Shown: in pieces, positions 17,969-26,896 of the stretch
Position numbering within the stretch: the stretch's first letter is position 1
Layout of the letters: every line of letters starts with the position of its first letter
The notes under the pieces: generated by a model
Database searches by the model: none
Told to the model about the DNA's origin: nothing
Seen by the model: the letters and a program-made list of their open reading frames with translations, nothing else
Made by a program: the position numbers and the translations under genes
Assembly (NCBI GenBank): GCA_913775725.1
Contig: CAJYNG010000021.1
Location: forward strand, 62,001-126,000
Direction of reading: 5' to 3'
From: an uncultured Stenotrophomonas sp.
GTDB taxonomy: Bacteria; Pseudomonadota; Gammaproteobacteria; Xanthomonadales; Xanthomonadaceae
DNA length: 64,000 nucleotides

Positions 17969-19876
17969 ATGACGTCTGCTACCCATCCGCGCCCGATCCG
18001 GCCGTTGCCGGAGATCCTCATCAACCAGATCGCCGCCGGCGAAGTGGTCGAACGTCCCGCGTCGGTGGTCAAGGAGCTGGTCGAGAACGCGATCGATGCC
18101 GGTGCCAGCCGCGTTGATATCGATCTTGAAGAGGGCGGTGTACGCCTGATCCGCATCCGCGACAACGGCAGTGGCATCGCACCTGAACAACTGCCGCTGG
18201 CGGTCTCGCGCCACGCCACCAGCAAGATCGCCGATCTGGACGACCTCGAATCGGTGGCCACGCTCGGTTTCCGTGGCGAAGCATTGCCGTCGATCGCCTC
18301 GGTCAGCCGTTTCACCCTGTCCTCGCGTCGCGCACATGACGAACACGGTTCGGCGCTGCAGATCGAAGGCGGCAAGATCGGCGAAGTGACGCCGCGCGCG
18401 CATGCGCCGGGCACCACGGTGGAAGTGCGCGAGCTGTTCTACAACGTACCGGCGCGGCGCAAGTTCCTGCGCGCAGAGCGCACCGAGCTGGGCCATATCG
18501 AGGAATGGCTGCGTTCGCTGGCGCTGGCGCGGCCGGATGTCGAACTGCGCGTGTCGCACAACGGCAAGGCCTCGCGCCGCTACAAGCCGGGCGATCTGTA
18601 TTCCGATGCGCGATTGGCCGAGACGCTGGGCGAGGATTTCGCCAATCAGGCCGTGCGCGTCGACCACAGTGGTGCCGGCCTGCGCCTGCACGGCTGGATC
18701 GCGCAGCCGCATTATTCGCGCGCCAGCGCCGACCAGCAGTACCTGTACGTCAACGGCCGTTCGGTGCGCGACCGCAGTGTCGCCCATGCGGTGAAGATGG
18801 CGTACGGCGATGTGCTGTATCACGGCCGCCAGCCGGCCTATGTGCTGTTCCTCGAGCTCGACCCGACCCGGGTTGACGTCAACGTGCATCCGGCCAAGCA
18901 CGAGGTGCGTTTCCGCGATTCGCGGCTGGTGCATGATTTTGTCTACCGCACGCTGAAGGATGCGCTGGCCGATACCCGCGCCGGCATGTCGGCGCAGGAC
19001 ATCGGTGCCGGCCCCGCGCATCCGGCGGATGCAGGTTCGGCACCGATGGTCTCCAGTGCGGGCGCCTCCGGTTTCGGTCTGGTACGCGGTGCCGCACCGG
19101 GTGCCGGTTCGAGTGGTGGCGGTGGTGGATTCTCGGGCTGGCGCCCGCAGCAACCGCTGGGATTGCAGGTGGCCGATGCACCGGCTGCCTATGCCGCGCT
19201 GTATGCCGCACCGGCCGGCGCCGAGCGCGGTGCTGCGCTGCCGCCGATGCCGACCGAGAACGGACTGCCGGTGACCAGTGCGGACGCAGGCGTGCCGCCG
19301 CTGGGCTACGCGATCGCGCAGCTGCATGGCATCTACATCCTGGCCGAGAACGCTGAAGGCCTGATCGTGGTCGACATGCATGCGGCGCACGAGCGCATCG
19401 GCTATGAGCGCTTGAAGAATGCGCACGATGGCATCGGCCTGCAGTCGCAGCCGTTGCTGGTGCCGATCACGCTCGCGGTGGGCGAGCGCGAGGCCGACAC
19501 CGCCGAAAGCGAAGCCGAAACGCTGGCCGCACTCGGCTTCGAAGTGACCCGTGCCGGCCCTGGTGCGCTGCATGTGCGCAGCATTCCAGCGCTGCTGGCA
19601 CACGCCGAACCGGAAGGCCTGCTGCGCGACGTGCTGACCGACCTGCGCGAACACGGCCAGAGCCGGCGTGTGGCGAGTGCGCGCGATGAGCTGCTGTCGA
19701 CCATGGCCTGCCATGGCGCGGTGCGTGCCAACCGACGGCTGACCGTGCCGGAAATGAACGCGCTGCTGCGCGACATGGAGATCACCGAACGGTCGGGCCA
19801 GTGCAACCACGGCCGGCCGACCTGGGCCCGTTTTTCGCTGGCGGAGATCGACCGCTGGTTCCTGCGCGGACGTTGA
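17969..19876 (+). CDS. mutL: DNA mismatch repair protein MutL (endonuclease type)
   Basis: A 635-residue mismatch-repair mediator. The GHKL ATPase is clear ([51 protein letters not shown], about residues 10-110), followed by a transducer domain ending in [11 protein letters not shown], a Gly/Ala-rich linker (about 350-440) and the dimerisation domain. The latter carries [12 protein letters not shown] from residue 469, fitting the DQHA-X2-E-X4-E metal-binding endonuclease motif except for Gln to Met, together with [10 protein letters not shown] and CNHGRPTW near the C-terminus. MutL of this type nicks DNA itself in bacteria without MutH. I chose ATG 17969 from the conserved N-terminus. It lies downstream of the amidase gene. 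Confidence 0.97.
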   Translation: MTSATHPRPIRPLPEILINQIAAGEVVERPASVVKELVENAIDAGASRVDIDLEEGGVRLIRIRDNGSGIAPEQLPLAVSRHATSKIADLDDLESVATLGFRGEALPSIASVSRFTLSSRRAHDEHGSALQIEGGKIGEVTPRAHAPGTTVEVRELFYNVPARRKFLRAERTELGHIEEWLRSLALARPDVELRVSHNGKASRRYKPGDLYSDARLAETLGEDFANQAVRVDHSGAGLRLHGWIAQPHYSRASADQQYLYVNGRSVRDRSVAHAVKMAYGDVLYHGRQPAYVLFLELDPTRVDVNVHPAKHEVRFRDSRLVHDFVYRTLKDALADTRAGMSAQDIGAGPAHPADAGSAPMVSSAGASGFGLVRGAAPGAGSSGGGGGFSGWRPQQPLGLQVADAPAAYAALYAAPAGAERGAALPPMPTENGLPVTSADAGVPPLGYAIAQLHGIYILAENAEGLIVVDMHAAHERIGYERLKNAHDGIGLQSQPLLVPITLAVGEREADTAESEAETLAALGFEVTRAGPGALHVRSIPALLAHAEPEGLLRDVLTDLREHGQSRRVASARDELLSTMACHGAVRANRRLTVPEMNALLRDMEITERSGQCNHGRPTWARFSLAEIDRWFLRGR

Positions 19877-19887
19877 GGGGAGCATCG

Positions 19888-20817
19888 ATGCGTTATCGGG
19901 GAATGGGCGGCCTGCTGGCCGCTTTGGTGTTGGCCGCCTGCAGTCCGGCGACACCGCCGGCACCGACGGTTGCTGAAGATCCGGCCTATGCGGCCACACA
20001 GCAGCAGTGGCGGGTAGCGCGCTACCAGGACCTGACCCGGCCGGATGGTTGGACAGCGTTGGTCGGCCTGCACTGGCTGCAGAACAAATCGCACTTCGTC
20101 GGCAGCGGCGCGACCAATGGCATCCGCCTGGCGGTCGGGCCGGACAAGCTGGGTCTGCTGCGCCGCGAAGGCAGCCAATGGTGGTTCACACCGGAGGCCG
20201 GCGTTGATGTCAGCCATGACGGGCAGCCGGTGCGCGGCCGCATCCGTGTCGACACCGACAAGGATCCGCAGCCGACGCTGCTGGCCTTCGACGGTGGCAA
20301 GGGGCAGCTCAGCATCATCCGCCGCGGCCCTCGCGATGCGCTGCGGGTCAAGCATGCCGATGCGCCGGCACGCCGCGATTTCGCAGGGCTGGAGTACTGG
20401 CCGGGTGGTCCTGACTGGCAGGTACAGGCGCGCTTCATCGCGCACCCGCCGGGCAAAACCCTGCCGATCGTCGATATCACTGGCCTGACCACCGAAATGC
20501 CCAATGCCGGTGCGGTCGAGTTCCAGCGCGATGGCCGCAGCTGGCGGCTGGAGGCGATCGGTGCGCCGGGGCAGCCACTGTTCCTGATCTTTGCCGATCG
20601 CACCAGTGGCCGCGGCAGCTATCCGGCCGGGCGTTACCTGGACACCGATGCGCCGGCAGCCGATGGCACGGTGCGCATCGATTTCAACCATGCCTACAAC
20701 CCACCGTGTGCGTTCACCGCCTACGCGACCTGCCCGTTGGCGCCGCCGGAAAACCGGCTGGACCTGCGCGTGGAAGCGGGCGAGAAGGCTTACCACCTGC
20801 CTGAAGGAGAAGGCTGA
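19888..20817 (+). CDS. DUF1684 domain lipoprotein
   Basis: A 309-residue predicted lipoprotein (LLAALVLAACSP, lipobox LAAC at about residue 19). The rest matches the DUF1684 pattern: WRVARYQDLTRPDGWTALVGLHWLQ, NGIRLAVGPDKLGLLRREG, and a C-terminal FNHAYNPPCAFTAYATCPLAPPENRL. Function of the family is unknown. GAGGGGAG lies 6 nt before the ATG at 19888 and directly follows the mutL stop, so it is probably translated from the mutL transcript; the next gene starts 2 bases after its stop codon. Confidence 0.88.
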   Translation: MRYRGMGGLLAALVLAACSPATPPAPTVAEDPAYAATQQQWRVARYQDLTRPDGWTALVGLHWLQNKSHFVGSGATNGIRLAVGPDKLGLLRREGSQWWFTPEAGVDVSHDGQPVRGRIRVDTDKDPQPTLLAFDGGKGQLSIIRRGPRDALRVKHADAPARRDFAGLEYWPGGPDWQVQARFIAHPPGKTLPIVDITGLTTEMPNAGAVEFQRDGRSWRLEAIGAPGQPLFLIFADRTSGRGSYPAGRYLDTDAPAADGTVRIDFNHAYNPPCAFTAYATCPLAPPENRLDLRVEAGEKAYHLPEGEG

Positions 20818-20818
20818 G

Positions 20819-21772
20819 ATGCCGATCAGAACCCTGTTGCGTGCCGCCGTTCTGTTGGCGGCCTGTGCGCTGGCACCGCTGGTTGCAGCGCGTACCGTGC
20901 AAGCCGACACCGCTGGCGCAGCGGCGGCCAAGCCGCCGGTACCGCTGCTGTGGAAAGTGACCGGCCCGGGCGACTCGCGCCTCTACCTGCTCGGTTCCTT
21001 CCACCTGCTGAAGCCGCAGGACTACCCGTTGTCGCCCGATGTCGAACAGGCGTTCGAGGCCTCGCAGCGGGTCGTGTTCGAACTGTCGCCGGAAGACATG
21101 CAGTCGCCGCAGCTGGCCAGCCGCATGGTGCAGGCAGCGGTCCGCACCGATGGCAGCGAACTCAAGCGTGATCTGGATGCTGCGACCTGGCAGAAGCTGC
21201 AGGTGTTCGCCACCGAGAACAAGCTGCCGCTGGCGCAGATGCAGGGCATGAAGCCGTGGTTTGTCGGCCTGAGCATTTCGGTCGGGCAGATGCAGAAGCT
21301 GGGCCTGGACCCGGCACTGGGCCTGGACCGCCACTTCATGGAGCGAGCGCAGAAGACCGGGCGCAAGACCGCGGGACTGGAAGACATCGACACCCAGATC
21401 GGCATGCTCGACGGAATGACGCTGCAGGAACAGCGGCAGATGCTGGCCGAAGCGCTGGACCAGGCCGGGAAGGCCGACGAGCAGGCACGCCAGCTGCATG
21501 ATGCCTGGCGCCGGGGTGACGAGCGCCTGCTGTGGACCCGGATGGCGGCGGAAATGCGCCAGCAGTATCCGCAGCTTTACCAGCGCATCAATACCGGCCG
21601 CAATGACGCCTGGGTGCCGAAGCTGCTGCCGTACCTGCAGGCCGGGCAGGGCGGCACGCTGGTGGTGGTCGGCACGCTGCACCTGCTGGGCAACGATGGC
21701 GTGGTCGAGAAGCTGAAGGCGAAGGGTTACAAGGTCGAACGCGTATGCACGGGGTGCAAGGCGAAACGCTGA
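20819..21772 (+). CDS. TraB/GumN family protein
   Basis: A 317-residue exported protein. A signal peptide (LLRAAVLLAACALAPLVAAR) is followed by the TraB/GumN domain: WKVTGPGDSRLYLLGSFHLLKP, VVFELSPEDM and the C-terminal TLVVVGTLHLLGNDGVVEKLKAKGY. GSFH and GTLHLLG with conserved Glu are the family's presumed metal/active-site positions, and some homologues are Tiki-like metalloproteases, but activity here is not known. AAGGAG in the end of the preceding gene serves as ribosome site; the stop of that gene and this ATG are one base apart, so the pair is translationally coupled. Confidence 0.9.
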   Translation: MPIRTLLRAAVLLAACALAPLVAARTVQADTAGAAAAKPPVPLLWKVTGPGDSRLYLLGSFHLLKPQDYPLSPDVEQAFEASQRVVFELSPEDMQSPQLASRMVQAAVRTDGSELKRDLDAATWQKLQVFATENKLPLAQMQGMKPWFVGLSISVGQMQKLGLDPALGLDRHFMERAQKTGRKTAGLEDIDTQIGMLDGMTLQEQRQMLAEALDQAGKADEQARQLHDAWRRGDERLLWTRMAAEMRQQYPQLYQRINTGRNDAWVPKLLPYLQAGQGGTLVVVGTLHLLGNDGVVEKLKAKGYKVERVCTGCKAKR

Positions 21773-21796
21773 CGTAGCGTTGGCGCGATGCCAAAC

Positions 21797-21825
21797 AAAA
21801 CGGCGCGCCAGGGGCGCGCCGTTTT
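21797..21825. terminator. bidirectional rho-independent terminator
   Basis: AAAACGGCGCGCC and GGCGCGCCGTTTT form a 13-bp stem with a three-base loop, with A- and T-runs on the two sides. It separates the convergent TraB/GumN gene and phaR. Confidence 0.9.
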
Positions 21826-21846
21826 CGTATCAGCCGATGCTGCAGC

Positions 21847-22386
21847 TCAGCGGCGGGTCTTGCCGCCGGTGCCGGTGCCCGGTTCGTTCGGCTTGTTGCC
21901 GGTACCTGCGCCGGTTCCCGTTCCGGTGCCCCCCGGGCGCGGGCCGCCGAAGCCTGTGCCCATGTTGCGCTGGAATTCCTGCCACAGCTCCAGGTTGCGC
22001 TCGGTCAGCTGGTTCATCATCGCCCACGGGGTCTGGCCCAGCAGATTGCCCATCTGCTGGCGGAACTGCTGCTGCTGGTCGAGGAAGACCTGCATGCTGC
22101 GCTCCAGGTAATTGCCCATGAAGCCCTGCAGGGAGTCGCCGTAGAAGCGGATCAGCTGGCTCAGCAGCTGGGTGGACAGCATAGGTTCGCCGTCCTGTTC
22201 CTGGTCGGCGATGATCTGCAGCAGGACCGATCGCGTGAGGTCGTCGCCGCTCTTGGCGTCGCGGACTTCGAAGTCTTCACCGTCCAGGATCAGCTGGCGC
22301 ACGTCCTCGATGGTGATGTAGCTGGAGATCTCGGTGTCGTAGAGACGGCGGTTCGGATACTTCTTGATGATGCGGGTCGCAGCCAT
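21847..22386 (-). CDS. phaR: polyhydroxyalkanoate synthesis repressor PhaR
   Basis: A 179-residue regulator. The N-terminal DNA-binding PHB_acc_N domain is clear (TRIIKKYPNRRLYDTEISSY, ITIEDVRQLILDGEDFEV), followed by a PHB_acc helix region (MLSTQLLSQLIRFYGDSLQGFMGNYLERSM) that binds polymer granules, and a low-complexity Gly/Thr/Pro tail. PhaR proteins repress phasin genes and their own gene until they are titrated onto granules. ATG 22386 gives the conserved N-terminus; in-frame ATGs at 22419 and 22497 are less likely. It lies downstream of phbB on the same strand, with its own gap carrying two palindromes. Confidence 0.95.
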   Translation of the reverse strand: MAATRIIKKYPNRRLYDTEISSYITIEDVRQLILDGEDFEVRDAKSGDDLTRSVLLQIIADQEQDGEPMLSTQLLSQLIRFYGDSLQGFMGNYLERSMQVFLDQQQQFRQQMGNLLGQTPWAMMNQLTERNLELWQEFQRNMGTGFGGPRPGGTGTGTGAGTGNKPNEPGTGTGGKTRR

Positions 22387-22484
22387 GAAGCGGTACTCGT
22401 CACAGTAGACGCGCAGCATGGCGCAGTGCAGCAGCCGTTGCAACCGCCTCAGCCCCCGCCAGGCTTGGCTTTCAGCAGTGATCA

Positions 22485-22518
22485 TGTTGCGCAACAAGGG
22501 TTTGCGTGCTGCGCAGCA
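22485..22518. promoter_or_regulatory. twin palindromes upstream of phaR (candidate PhaR operators)
   Basis: TGTTGCGCAACA (22485-22496) and TGCTGCGCAGCA (22507-22518) are perfect 12-bp palindromes differing only at symmetric positions, with centres 22 bp apart, about two helical turns. They lie about 100-130 bp upstream of the phaR start. PhaR proteins of other bacteria recognise TGC/GCA-type dyads and autoregulate, so these may be its operators. Binding is inferred. Confidence 0.5.
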
Positions 22519-22569
22519 TGACTCTTGGCAGGGGCCGGCGGCGTTCGCCGAAAGGGCCCGCTGCGCGGC

Positions 22570-23310
22570 TTACCAACCCATATGGTGGCCGCCGTTGATG
22601 TCCAGGTTGCTACCGGTGATCCACGAGGCTTCGTCGGCGACCAGGAACGAGACGCCGTAGGCGATTTCCTCCGGCTTGCCGAGGCGTCCGGTGGGGATGT
22701 CGGCAATGATCTTGGCACGCACTTCCTCCGGCACCGCCATCACCATGTCGGTGGCCACGTAGCCGGGCGAAATGGTGTTGACGGTGATGCCGAAGCCGGC
22801 GTTCTCGCGCGCCAGCGAGATGGTGAAGCCGTGCATGCCGGCCTTGGCCGCCGCGTAGTTGGCCTGGCCGTACTGGCCCTTCAGGCCGTTGATCGAGCTG
22901 ATCTGGATGACCCGGCCCCAGCCGCGGCGGCGCATGCCCTCGATGACCGGACGGGTGACGTTGAACACCGAATTGAGGTTGGTGTTGATCACATCGTGCC
23001 ACTGGTCCGCGCGCATGCGGTGGAACGTGGTGTCGCGGGTGATGCCGGCGTTGTTGACCAGGATCTCGACCGGGCCCAGCTCGGCCTCGACGGCGCGCAC
23101 CAACGCTTCGGCGCTGGCTGGATCGGAGACATCGCCCGGGAAGATCGACACGCTGTAGCCGCGCTCGGTCATCGCCTGCTGCCAGGCGCGGGCCTTGGCC
23201 TCGTCGCGGTAGTTGGTGGCGACCCGGTGGCCCTGGTCGGCCAGGCGTTGGCAGATGGCGGTACCGATGCCGCCGGTTCCGCCGGTGACCAGTGCGACGC
23301 GAGATGTCAT
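22570..23310 (-). CDS. phbB: acetoacetyl-CoA reductase (SDR family)
   Basis: A 246-residue NADPH-dependent short-chain dehydrogenase that reduces acetoacetyl-CoA to (R)-3-hydroxybutyryl-CoA for polyhydroxybutyrate. Seen: Rossmann motif VTGGTGGIGTAI, NNAGITRD, catalytic Ser in ISSINGLKGQYGQ, Tyr/Lys in YAAAKAG, and the family C-terminus SNLDINGGHHMGW, which is characteristic of PhbB rather than FabG. It begins 17 bp after the gluQ stop, so it may be transcribed from the gluQ promoter. phaR downstream fits the pathway; no PHA synthase is visible in the window. Confidence 0.93.
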   Translation of the reverse strand: MTSRVALVTGGTGGIGTAICQRLADQGHRVATNYRDEAKARAWQQAMTERGYSVSIFPGDVSDPASAEALVRAVEAELGPVEILVNNAGITRDTTFHRMRADQWHDVINTNLNSVFNVTRPVIEGMRRRGWGRVIQISSINGLKGQYGQANYAAAKAGMHGFTISLARENAGFGITVNTISPGYVATDMVMAVPEEVRAKIIADIPTGRLGKPEEIAYGVSFLVADEASWITGSNLDINGGHHMGW

Positions 23311-23327
23311 GGAGTGCTGTCCGGGTA

Positions 23328-24248
23328 TCAGGTGGGGGAAGGGTGATTCTGCAACATCGGCGCGGAAAGTGCGCCGGCTGGCAACAGGATGTCGCTACGC
23401 GGCAGCCGCGCCGGGTCGAAGGCCTGCCGAGCGGCCGCCAGCAGCGTATCCAGATCGTGCGCAGCTTCCAGCGCCTCAGGTACCTGGCCGAGCAGCTGCC
23501 AGAGCTGTCGCAGCACGGACAGCGGGTGCGAACTGTCCACCGGCAGCGCCGCCAGTGACTTGGACAGCTTGTGGCCCGGGGCATCGAGCAGCAGTGGCAG
23601 GTGCCAATAGCGCGGCACCGCCAGCCCCAATGCCTGCTGCAGCAGGATCTGCCGCGCGGTGGAGTCGAGCAGGTCGGCGCCGCGCACCACTTCGGTCACG
23701 CCCTGCGCGGCGTCATCGACCACCACCGCCAACTGGTAGGCCCAGCAGCCATCGGCGCGGCGCAGTACGAAGTCGCCGACGTCGGCATGCACGTCCTGCT
23801 GCTGCGGGCCGCGCAGGCCATCGTCGAAGTGCACGATGCTGCCCGGTGGCACGCGGAAACGGACGGCGGGGTCCGGTCGCGGTTGCCGGGCGACGCAGTG
23901 ATGGTGGATGCCGCCGTTGGCGGCCAGGTCGCTGCGGCTGCAGTGGCAGACAAAGGCCTGGTCGCTGGCGAGCAATACATCCAGCGCAGCCTGGTAGGCC
24001 TCGCCACGGGCGCTCTGCCAGAAGATCGGGCCATCGTGGGCCAGGCCGAACGCCGCCAGTGCCTGCAGTTGTGACTCGGCGGCGCCGGGCACGGTGCGCG
24101 GCGGGTCGACGTCTTCGATGCGCAGCCGCCACACGCCGCCGTGATGGCGCGCGAGCAGCCAGCTGCCGAAGGCGGCGAGCAGGGATCCGGGGTGGAGCAG
24201 GCCGGTCGGCGAGGGCGCGAAGCGGCCGCAGGGAACATTGGCGGTCAT
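23328..24248 (-). CDS. gluQ: glutamyl-queuosine tRNA(Asp) synthetase
   Basis: A 306-residue truncated glutamyl-tRNA synthetase that attaches Glu to queuosine in tRNA(Asp). The catalytic core has GRFAPSPTGLLHPGSLLAAF (HIGH replaced by HPGS, as usual in this family), LRIEDVDPPR, zinc-type Cys/His residues (CHCSRSDL...HHHC), VVRGADLLDST and the KMSKS-like GHKLSKSLAA; no anticodon-binding domain is present. It begins at ATG 24248 and is divergent from htpX. Together with queG in this window it belongs to queuosine metabolism, though the genes are not linked. Confidence 0.95.
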   Translation of the reverse strand: MTANVPCGRFAPSPTGLLHPGSLLAAFGSWLLARHHGGVWRLRIEDVDPPRTVPGAAESQLQALAAFGLAHDGPIFWQSARGEAYQAALDVLLASDQAFVCHCSRSDLAANGGIHHHCVARQPRPDPAVRFRVPPGSIVHFDDGLRGPQQQDVHADVGDFVLRRADGCWAYQLAVVVDDAAQGVTEVVRGADLLDSTARQILLQQALGLAVPRYWHLPLLLDAPGHKLSKSLAALPVDSSHPLSVLRQLWQLLGQVPEALEAAHDLDTLLAAARQAFDPARLPRSDILLPAGALSAPMLQNHPSPT

Positions 24249-24275
24249 GCAGGCTGAATCGTCGGTCAGGTTGGC

Positions 24276-24289
24276 GCTTGAATTCAAGC
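24276..24289. promoter_or_regulatory. 14-bp palindrome between gluQ and htpX
   Basis: GCTTGAATTCAAGC is a perfect palindrome in the 93-bp divergent gap, 53 bp upstream of htpX. It contains CTTGAA, the -35 core of sigma-32 promoters, but no good -10 (CCCATNT) follows at the right distance. It may be a regulator site or heat-shock promoter element; which one is unknown. Confidence 0.35.
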
Positions 24290-24341
24290 TGACCACACCG
24301 CAAATTGACCGGTATCGACCCCTTCCGAGCCGGATTTTCCC

Positions 24342-25208
24342 ATGTTTACCCGCATTGCCCTGTTCCTGGCGACCAATTTCGCGGTCCTGATCCTCGCCAG
24401 CATCGTGATGTCGTTGCTGGGGGTCAATTCGAACCAGATGAGCGGCCTGCTGGTCATGGCCGCGATCTTTGGTTTTGGTGGCTCCCTCATCTCGCTGCTG
24501 CTGTCCAAGTGGATGGCCAAGCGCTCCACCGGTGCGGTGGTGATCACCGAGCCGCGCAACCAGACCGAACGCTGGCTGCTGGCCACGGTCGAGCGCCAGG
24601 CCAAGGCGGCCGGCATCGGCATGCCGGAGGTGGCGGTGTATGAAGGCCCGGAGATCAATGCCTTCGCCACCGGCGCCAACCGCAACAACGCGCTGGTGGC
24701 GGTGTCCACCGGCCTGCTGCACAACATGAGCGAAGACGAAGCCGAAGCGGTGCTGGGCCACGAGATCGCCCACGTCGCCAACGGTGACATGATCACCATG
24801 GCGCTGCTGCAGGGCGTGTTGAACACCTTCGTGATCGTGCTGGCCCGCGTGGTCGGTGGCGTCATCGACAGTGCGCTGTCGGGCAACCGCGAAGGTGGCG
24901 GCCGCGGCTTCGCCTACTACATCATCGTGTTCGTGCTGGAGATGGTGTTCGGCCTGTTCGCCACCATGATCTCGATGTGGTTCTCGCGCCACCGCGAGTT
25001 CCGCGCCGACGCCGGCGGTGCCTCACTGGCCGGCCGCCAGAAGATGATCGCCGCGCTGGAGCGCCTGCAGCTCAACCACGGCCAGAGCACGCTGCCGACC
25101 CAGATCGCGGCGTTTGGTATTGCCGGTTCGACCGCGAAGAAGCTGTTCATGAGCCACCCGCCACTGGAAGAGCGCATCGCCGCGCTGCGGGCGTCTACGG
25201 TGGCGTAA
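24342..25208 (+). CDS. htpX: protease HtpX
   Basis: A 288-residue inner-membrane zinc metalloprotease of family M48 that helps remove misfolded membrane proteins. Two N-terminal membrane segments ([43 protein letters not shown]), the active site HEIAH at residues 140-144 ([16 protein letters not shown]), two further membrane segments and the third-ligand region [17 protein letters not shown] are visible. Length and order match E. coli HtpX. It is monocistronic, with a terminator at 25233-25262 and a long inverted repeat after it. Confidence 0.97.
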   Translation: MFTRIALFLATNFAVLILASIVMSLLGVNSNQMSGLLVMAAIFGFGGSLISLLLSKWMAKRSTGAVVITEPRNQTERWLLATVERQAKAAGIGMPEVAVYEGPEINAFATGANRNNALVAVSTGLLHNMSEDEAEAVLGHEIAHVANGDMITMALLQGVLNTFVIVLARVVGGVIDSALSGNREGGGRGFAYYIIVFVLEMVFGLFATMISMWFSRHREFRADAGGASLAGRQKMIAALERLQLNHGQSTLPTQIAAFGIAGSTAKKLFMSHPPLEERIAALRASTVA

Positions 25209-25232
25209 GCCTCCGCTTCACGGTAGTGCAGG

Positions 25233-25262
25233 AACGCCTGGCCTCGCGCCGGGCGTTTTTGT
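25233..25262 (+). terminator. rho-independent terminator of htpX
   Basis: An imperfect stem AACGCCTGGC/GCGCCGGGCGTT is followed by TTTTTGTTT, 25 bases after the htpX stop codon. Confidence 0.75.
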
Positions 25263-25897
25263 TTGTGCGCCGACGCATTGGTGACGCCGTCTATGACCCG
25301 GCGAGAGTCATTTCCGCGACTGCGGAGGGGTGTCACTTTCTTTGCGCGCAAAGAAAGTAACCAAAGAAACGCTCCGCCAGCCGCGAGCCGACGCGCTGCG
25401 CACGCCGGTGCCCTGTGCTCCTCGGTCCGTCGAGGGACGGTGCGGGAACTCGCTGCGCTCAGACACCCGCACCTCTTCGCCCTCGCCGGACCTGCGGTGC
25501 TCGGCTCGCTTGAAGGCGGACTGGAAGGTCAAGATCAAGGGCAACAGCATCCACGCACGGATTGGACCTACTGGGTGCAGCTGTGGCATTTGACCTTGGC
25601 TCCGCCTTGAGCGAGCCGAGCATCGCAGGGGAATCAGGGGCGAAGAGGCGCCGGTGTTTGAGCGCAGCGAGTTCGGCGCCGTCCCCTGATTCGCCGAGAA
25701 GCGCAGGGAACCGGCGCGTAGCGACGGCTCGCGGCTGGCGGAGCGTTTCTTTGGTTACTTTCTTGATGGCGCACATCCATGTGCGCCACCCTACGGGCCG
25801 GCTACGCCGTTCCACGCTGCTCCTGCAGCGCGGTGCACGAGCAAAGAAAGTGACACCCCTCCGCGGTCGCGGAAACGACTCTCCGTGCGCACAAACG
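25258..25897. repeat. giant imperfect long inverted repeat (about 640 bp)
   Basis: The whole gap between htpX and suhB folds back on itself about a centre near 25585. Matching blocks from outside in: GTTTGTGCGC (25261) with GCGCACAAAC (25887); CGGAGGGGTGTCACTTTCTT (25323) with its complement near 25844-25863; AAGTAACCAAAGAAACGCTC (25355) followed by CGCCAGCCGCGAG with the complement at about 25727-25761; GAACTCGCTGCGCTC (25446) with GAGCGCAGCGAGTTC near 25658; and TGCTCGGCTCGCTTGAAGGC (25497) with an inverted near-copy around 25605-25625. Short open frames in it are repeat-derived and show no family features. I recognise the CAAAGAAAGTAACCAAAG block as common in xanthomonad gaps. Confidence 0.85.
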
Positions 25898-25922
25898 AAA
25901 ACGGCACCTTCGCAGGTGCCGT
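25898..25922 (-). terminator. rho-independent terminator of the suhB-like gene
   Basis: Read on the minus strand, ACGGCACCT-GCGA-AGGTGCCGT is followed by TTTTCGTTT, 27 bases after the stop codon. Confidence 0.85.
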
Positions 25923-25948
25923 CTCCATGAACCGCTTTACACGGAACC

Positions 25949-26776
25949 TCAGAACTTCGCGTCGAACTCGGCAGCGTAGCCGGTGTTCACCAGCACCTTC
26001 TGCAGCGACTCGGCCACCTTCAGGTTGCCGGCCACGATCTGATGGGTGTCCGGGCCACGGTTGTCCATCCGGCCAAGGGTCGCGCCCTTGAAGTCGCAGA
26101 CCTTGCCGCCGGCTTCGCGCACCAGCAGCAGGCCGGCAGCGATGTCCCATGCCTTCACGCCGGCTTCGAAGTAGGCGTCGGCGCGGCCGCAGGCCACGTA
26201 GGCCAGGTCCAGCGCGGCCGAACCAGTGCGGCGGATGTCCTCGCCGTGCACCAGCAGGGCGTCCACCGCCTTCAGCTGGGCGCTGGCGCGGTTGCGCTCG
26301 CGCGGCGCGAAGCCGGTGTGGATCATGGTGCCTTCCAGGTCCTTGCGGTCGGCCACGCGGATGCGGCGGTCGTTCAGCACGGCACCAGCGCCACGGCTGG
26401 CGGTGAACAGTTCATTGCGCAGCGGGTCGAAGATGACCGCATCGGTCGGCTCGCCGTTTTCGACCAGGGCGATCGACACGCAGTAGTGCGGCACGCCGCG
26501 CAGGTAGTTGCTGGTGCCGTCCAGCGGGTCGATGACCCACATCTGGCGGCGCTCGCCCTGCACGCCACCTTCTTCACCGAAGATGCCGTAGTCCGGGTAG
26601 GCGCGCTTGAGTTCCTTGACGATGACCTTTTCCGCGTCCGCATCCACTTCGCTGGCGTAGTCCATCCGGCCCTTCTGCACCACGTTCAGTGCCTCGAGCT
26701 TGTTGATGTTGCGCAACAGGACGTTGCCGGCGAGGCGGGCGGCCTTGACCATGACGGTTACGGCGGGTTTCTGCAT
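25949..26776 (-). CDS. suhB: inositol-1-monophosphatase family protein (SuhB-like)
   Basis: A 275-residue Mg-dependent phosphatase of the inositol monophosphatase family. Metal-binding motifs are visible: GEEGG (Glu near 68), [19 protein letters not shown] (Asp-Pro-Leu-Asp-Gly near 86-91) and [18 protein letters not shown] (Asp near 214). E. coli SuhB also acts in rRNA antitermination; that role cannot be judged here. ATG 26776 gives the conserved N-terminus. It is divergent from trmJ across a 120-bp gap, an arrangement also known around suhB in other gamma-proteobacteria. Confidence 0.93.
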   Translation of the reverse strand: MQKPAVTVMVKAARLAGNVLLRNINKLEALNVVQKGRMDYASEVDADAEKVIVKELKRAYPDYGIFGEEGGVQGERRQMWVIDPLDGTSNYLRGVPHYCVSIALVENGEPTDAVIFDPLRNELFTASRGAGAVLNDRRIRVADRKDLEGTMIHTGFAPRERNRASAQLKAVDALLVHGEDIRRTGSAALDLAYVACGRADAYFEAGVKAWDIAAGLLLVREAGGKVCDFKGATLGRMDNRGPDTHQIVAGNLKVAESLQKVLVNTGYAAEFDAKF

Positions 26777-26896
26777 GGCGTGGGCTCCCGGAAAGGCAGA
26801 AGAGATGGACTGGCGGGGGAAAAGAGCGGGTCCGGCGCAGTGGCCGGCCGCACAGTTTACCATTGGTCATCGTCCAGCTCGACCTTTTCCCTGTTC

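Noticed and set aside
25258-25897. Considered as a CRISPR array or as a degraded gene
   Set aside because: Repeats are inverted about one centre, not direct with unique spacers, and the frames in it match no family and mirror each other.
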